Shown: positions 5,010 to 6,667 of the stretch, piece by piece
Numbering within the stretch: position 1 is the stretch's first letter
Layout of the letters: every line of letters begins with the position of its first letter
Assembly: GCA_031279525.1 (NCBI GenBank)
Contig: JAITIH010000086.1
Coordinates: 1 to 6,667 of the forward strand
Length of the DNA stretch: 6,667 nt
Source: Deltaproteobacteria bacterium
Lineage (GTDB): Bacteria; Desulfobacterota; Desulfarculia; Adiutricales; Adiutricaceae
Direction of reading: 5' to 3'
Program-made: the position numbers and the translations under genes
Notes under the pieces: generated by a model
The model's input: only the letters and a program-made list of their open reading frames with translations
Told to the model about the DNA's origin: nothing
The model's database searches: none

Positions 5010-5864
5010 TCACTTCTTGACCGATTTTAAAAGCTCTTCCATTTCCTCGTAGCCGGGCCGGCAGTTGGAGGGCACGGCCCGGCGGGCGAACTCGATGGCC
5101 ATGACCGGGGGCAGGCCCTTGGCGAAGGCCACCAAGACCGATTTCGAGACTTTTAGGATGTTGTTCTGGTCGTTGGATTGGTTTTCCAGGGCTTTGGCCA
5201 TGGGGGCCATGTAGCCGTAGCTTAAGAGCAAGCCCAAAAAGGTGCCGCACAAGGCCGCGCCGACGCTGGCCCCTAAGATTTCCGGCGGCTCGGACATGAG
5301 CCCCATGGTGGTGATGATGCCCAAAACCGCGGCCACGATGCCGAGGCCCGGCAGGGAGTCGGAAACCGTGGTCAAGGCGGTGGGGACCAAAGTCCCGTGG
5401 TGCTCGTGGGCGTCGGTGTCGATGTCCATGAGGTTCTCGAACTCCATGGGCTCGATGTTGCCGCTGACGAAGACCTTAAGGTTGTCGGCTAAAAAATCCT
5501 TTAGGTGGTGGTTATGGAGAATGGACGGGTATTTGGCGAAAATGGGCGAGGAGTCGGGCCGGTTGGCGTGCTCCTCTAGGGCCAGCATGCCCTCGCGGCG
5601 GGCGATGGACAGAAACTCGAAAAGGAGTAGGAGGACGTCGACGAAGGCGCTCTGCTTGAGCTCCTTGCCAAGAAAGATCTTAGGTATGGAGCCTAAAGTC
5701 TCCTTGACCAAGGAAGGAGGATTGGCGATGAGGAAGGAGCCAAACGCCGCCCCGCAGATAATGATGACCTCGTTGGGCTGCCAGAGGACGCCCAGCACCC
5801 CGTGGTGCATCATGTACCCGCCAATGACGCAGCCGATGACGACTATAAAGCCTACGAATACCAT
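5010..5864 (-). CDS. motA: Flagellar stator protein MotA
   Basis: MotA is the inner-membrane stator subunit whose cytoplasmic loop acts on the rotor protein FliG while ions pass the MotA-MotB channel. The 284 residues are close to the 295 of E. coli MotA. Four membrane helices are visible: about 1-20, 33-49, 170-189 and 198-221. The large cytoplasmic loop carries RREGMLALEE (89-98), whose Arg90 and Glu98 fall at the E. coli numbers for the FliG-contacting charges. Channel prolines are Pro172 (SLPGLG) and Pro221 (MAPMAK), matching E. coli Pro173 and Pro222. The ATG gives the usual hydrophobic start with no leader; GGGAG lies nine bases upstream. The TGA is 15 bases before the motB GTG. Asp32 of MotB suggests proton rather than sodium coupling, though sequence alone is not decisive. 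Other flagellar genes are not in view. Several leucines are TTA or CTA despite the high GC content. Confidence 0.96.
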   Translation of the reverse strand: MVFVGFIVVIGCVIGGYMMHHGVLGVLWQPNEVIIICGAAFGSFLIANPPSLVKETLGSIPKIFLGKELKQSAFVDVLLLLFEFLSIARREGMLALEEHANRPDSSPIFAKYPSILHNHHLKDFLADNLKVFVSGNIEPMEFENLMDIDTDAHEHHGTLVPTALTTVSDSLPGLGIVAAVLGIITTMGLMSEPPEILGASVGAALCGTFLGLLLSYGYMAPMAKALENQSNDQNNILKVSKSVLVAFAKGLPPVMAIEFARRAVPSNCRPGYEEMEELLKSVKK

Positions 5865-5897
5865 TACGCGTTCTCCCGCAGCCTAAGAAAGCCTGGC

Positions 5898-5928
5898 TGG
5901 CCGTAGTCCCGGCCAACCCCCATAGGGG
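5898..5928. repeat. Tandem hairpins in the motA leader
   Basis: TGGCCG-TAGTCC-CGGCCA (5898-5915) is a six-base-pair perfect hairpin. It is followed after one base by CCCCC-ATA-GGGG (5917-5928). Both lie 34-64 bases before the motA ATG. On the minus strand CAGCC/GGCTG just downstream could compete with the first stem. They may shape motA translation or stop HIT-gene transcription; no U-tract follows. Confidence 0.4.
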
Positions 5929-5953
5929 CGGGGCGTGGAGGGACCCATTATTC

Positions 5954-5961
5954 TCATCGGC
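5954..5961 (-). promoter_or_regulatory. FliA (sigma-28)-like -10 element upstream of motA
   Basis: Minus-strand GCCGATGA matches the flagellar sigma-28 -10 consensus GCCGATAA at seven of eight positions, 90 bases before the motA ATG. The expected TAAA -35 is not seen at 15 bases; TATC is there instead. A sigma-70 reading is also possible: TTTACC, 16 bases, AATAAT. motAB is a classical FliA target, which supports the first reading. Confidence 0.32.
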
Positions 5962-6035
5962 TATTGGAGGTAAAAAGATAAATTCCATCTCCAAGGTTAA
6001 AGTTATGGTATAGCTTGTATTTAAATAGCCCGTAT

Positions 6036-6443
6036 TTAGAGGTTTTCCCTAATGGCCGCGGCCGTGAACGGCAGCTTGGTCAGGTCGGCCGGGCCCCCAC
6101 CCAAATGGGGCAGCTCTTTGGGGCTCTTCCGCGGCACGACGTGGAGGTGCCAATGCGGCACTTCCTGGCCAGACTCGGGGCCGTTGTTGACGAAAAGGTT
6201 AAAAGCCGGGGCCCCGACCCCCAAGGTGGCCGCCTCGGCCAATTTCTTAGCCAAGGGCAGGGCCTTGGCTAAAATCCGGTCGGGCACGTCCAGGGTCGAG
6301 GGGTAGTGCTCGCGGGTTATGACCAAAAGGTGGCCGTAAGTCAAGGGGTTGATGTCCATTAGGGCTATGAAGTCTTCGTCCTCGTGCACCCGGATGGAGG
6401 GGATGCGCCCCTCGACGATGTCGCAGAAAATACAGTCGCCCAT
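6036..6443 (-). CDS. HIT-family nucleotide hydrolase (HINT-like)
   Basis: The 135-residue protein is a complete histidine-triad hydrolase, a soluble cytoplasmic enzyme family that cleaves nucleoside phosphoramidates or adenylates via a nucleotidylated histidine. The catalytic triad motif HWHLHVV (97-103) fits H-x-H-x-H-x-x exactly, preceded by GQEVP (92-96). An N-terminal CIFC (4-7), with His46 and the triad region, suggests the zinc-binding subclass. DINPLTYGHLLVITREH (30-46) is the usual nucleotide-binding strand. The length matches bacterial HIT proteins of 110-140 residues. The ATG is supported by GAGG five bases upstream. It lies 171 bases upstream of motA on the same strand, with hairpins between, so co-transcription is uncertain and a motility role is not implied. 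Its physiological substrate cannot be read from sequence. Confidence 0.94.
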   Translation of the reverse strand: MGDCIFCDIVEGRIPSIRVHEDEDFIALMDINPLTYGHLLVITREHYPSTLDVPDRILAKALPLAKKLAEAATLGVGAPAFNLFVNNGPESGQEVPHWHLHVVPRKSPKELPHLGGGPADLTKLPFTAAAIRENL

Positions 6444-6469
6444 GGTCGCCTCGCGAGTTTAAAATCAAG

Positions 6470-6494
6470 AAAAAAGGCCTTTTTGGCCGAAGGC
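6470..6494 (-). terminator. Terminator-like hairpin upstream of the HIT gene
   Basis: On the minus strand GCCTT (6494-6490) can pair with AAGGC, or GGCC with GGCC across AAAAA (6488-6476), followed by six T (6475-6470). It would end transcription arriving from beyond the right edge, just before the HIT gene start. The stem is short. Confidence 0.3.
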
Positions 6495-6556
6495 GGCGCA
6501 AAAAAAAACTAAAAAAATAGGGGGGGTAATCTTTTTTGGGTTTTTTGGGCGCCAAT

Positions 6557-6574
6557 AAAAAACCCTATAAAGGG
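6557..6574 (-). terminator. Possible intrinsic terminator of an off-window gene
   Basis: On the minus strand CCCT-TTAT-AGGG (6574-6563) is followed at once by six T (6562-6557). The stem is only four base pairs, but the layout is that of an intrinsic terminator for a gene lying to the right of the window. Confidence 0.3.
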
Positions 6575-6667
6575 CCTGGTCGCGTTTTATTAAGCGAAAT
6601 TGGCGACGGCTAAAACGGTCGCGCGCCAAAAGGAAAAAAGTATTATGGGTATTTATAACTTGTTTTA

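Larger units (their letters stand above)
6444..6667. other. Non-coding region upstream of the HIT gene with homopolymer runs
   Basis: No gene is visible in these 224 bases. They hold runs of A9 (6500-6508), A7 (6511-6517), G7 (6520-6526), a tandem nine-base repeat TTTTTTGGG (6532-6540 and 6541-6549), two terminator-like hairpins, and an imperfect inverted repeat TTGGCG...CGCCAA (6600-6628). The HIT gene promoter probably lies here, but no clear -35/-10 pair is seen. Confidence 0.55.

Noticed and set aside
5242..5886. 214-codon plus-strand open frame across motA
   Set aside because: It is antisense to a MotA with all conserved residues intact; no independent support.
1..6667. Mobile element or CRISPR array
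   Set aside because: No transposase or integrase fragment, no terminal inverted repeats with target duplications, and no regularly spaced direct repeats were seen. Recurrent GGCC/CCTAAAG words are too short and irregular.

Overview
The window looks like chromosomal DNA of a Gram-negative, flagellated bacterium. The form of MotA and MotB (histidine/glycine-rich MotB N-terminus, 284-residue MotA) and the DHH-family phosphoesterase suggest a deltaproteobacterial (Desulfobacterota-type) organism. That placement is inference from family resemblance, not from a marker gene. The coding DNA is GC-rich and full of GGCC, yet leucine is often TTA or CTA. All convincing protein genes lie on the minus strand.

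Layout in transcription order, right to left. The right edge (6444-6667) is non-coding, with A/T/G homopolymer runs and terminator-like hairpins. A HIT-family nucleotide hydrolase (6036-6443) follows. A 171-base leader containing tandem hairpins and a FliA-like -10 element precedes motA (5010-5864) and motB (3783-4994), the two halves of the proton-driven flagellar stator, 15 bases apart. Next is a gene-free stretch of about 1 kb (2766-3782) with an extremely AT-rich island at its centre. A DHH/DHHA1 phosphoesterase (1830-2765) follows, then a 291-base gap, glycogen synthase glgA (72-1538), and the first 24 codons of a gene whose GTG overlaps the glgA stop codon.

The most unusual part is the gene-free stretch. 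About 220 bases at roughly 12% G+C are bounded by two outward-facing perfect TTGACA boxes. The rightward one forms a near-consensus sigma-70 promoter (TTGACA, 17 bases, TAGAAT). Its predicted transcript starts in a strong hairpin and meets a T-tract about 85 bases on, with no protein gene on that strand. I read this as a candidate unannotated small RNA, or failing that as antisense transcription into motB. The leftward promoter is weaker.

Functionally the window combines storage-polysaccharide synthesis (glgA), phosphate-ester or nucleotide housekeeping (DHH, HIT) and motility (motAB). Apart from motA-motB and the coupled pair at the left edge, nothing shows that these genes act together. No mobile element, CRISPR array, tRNA or rRNA was found.
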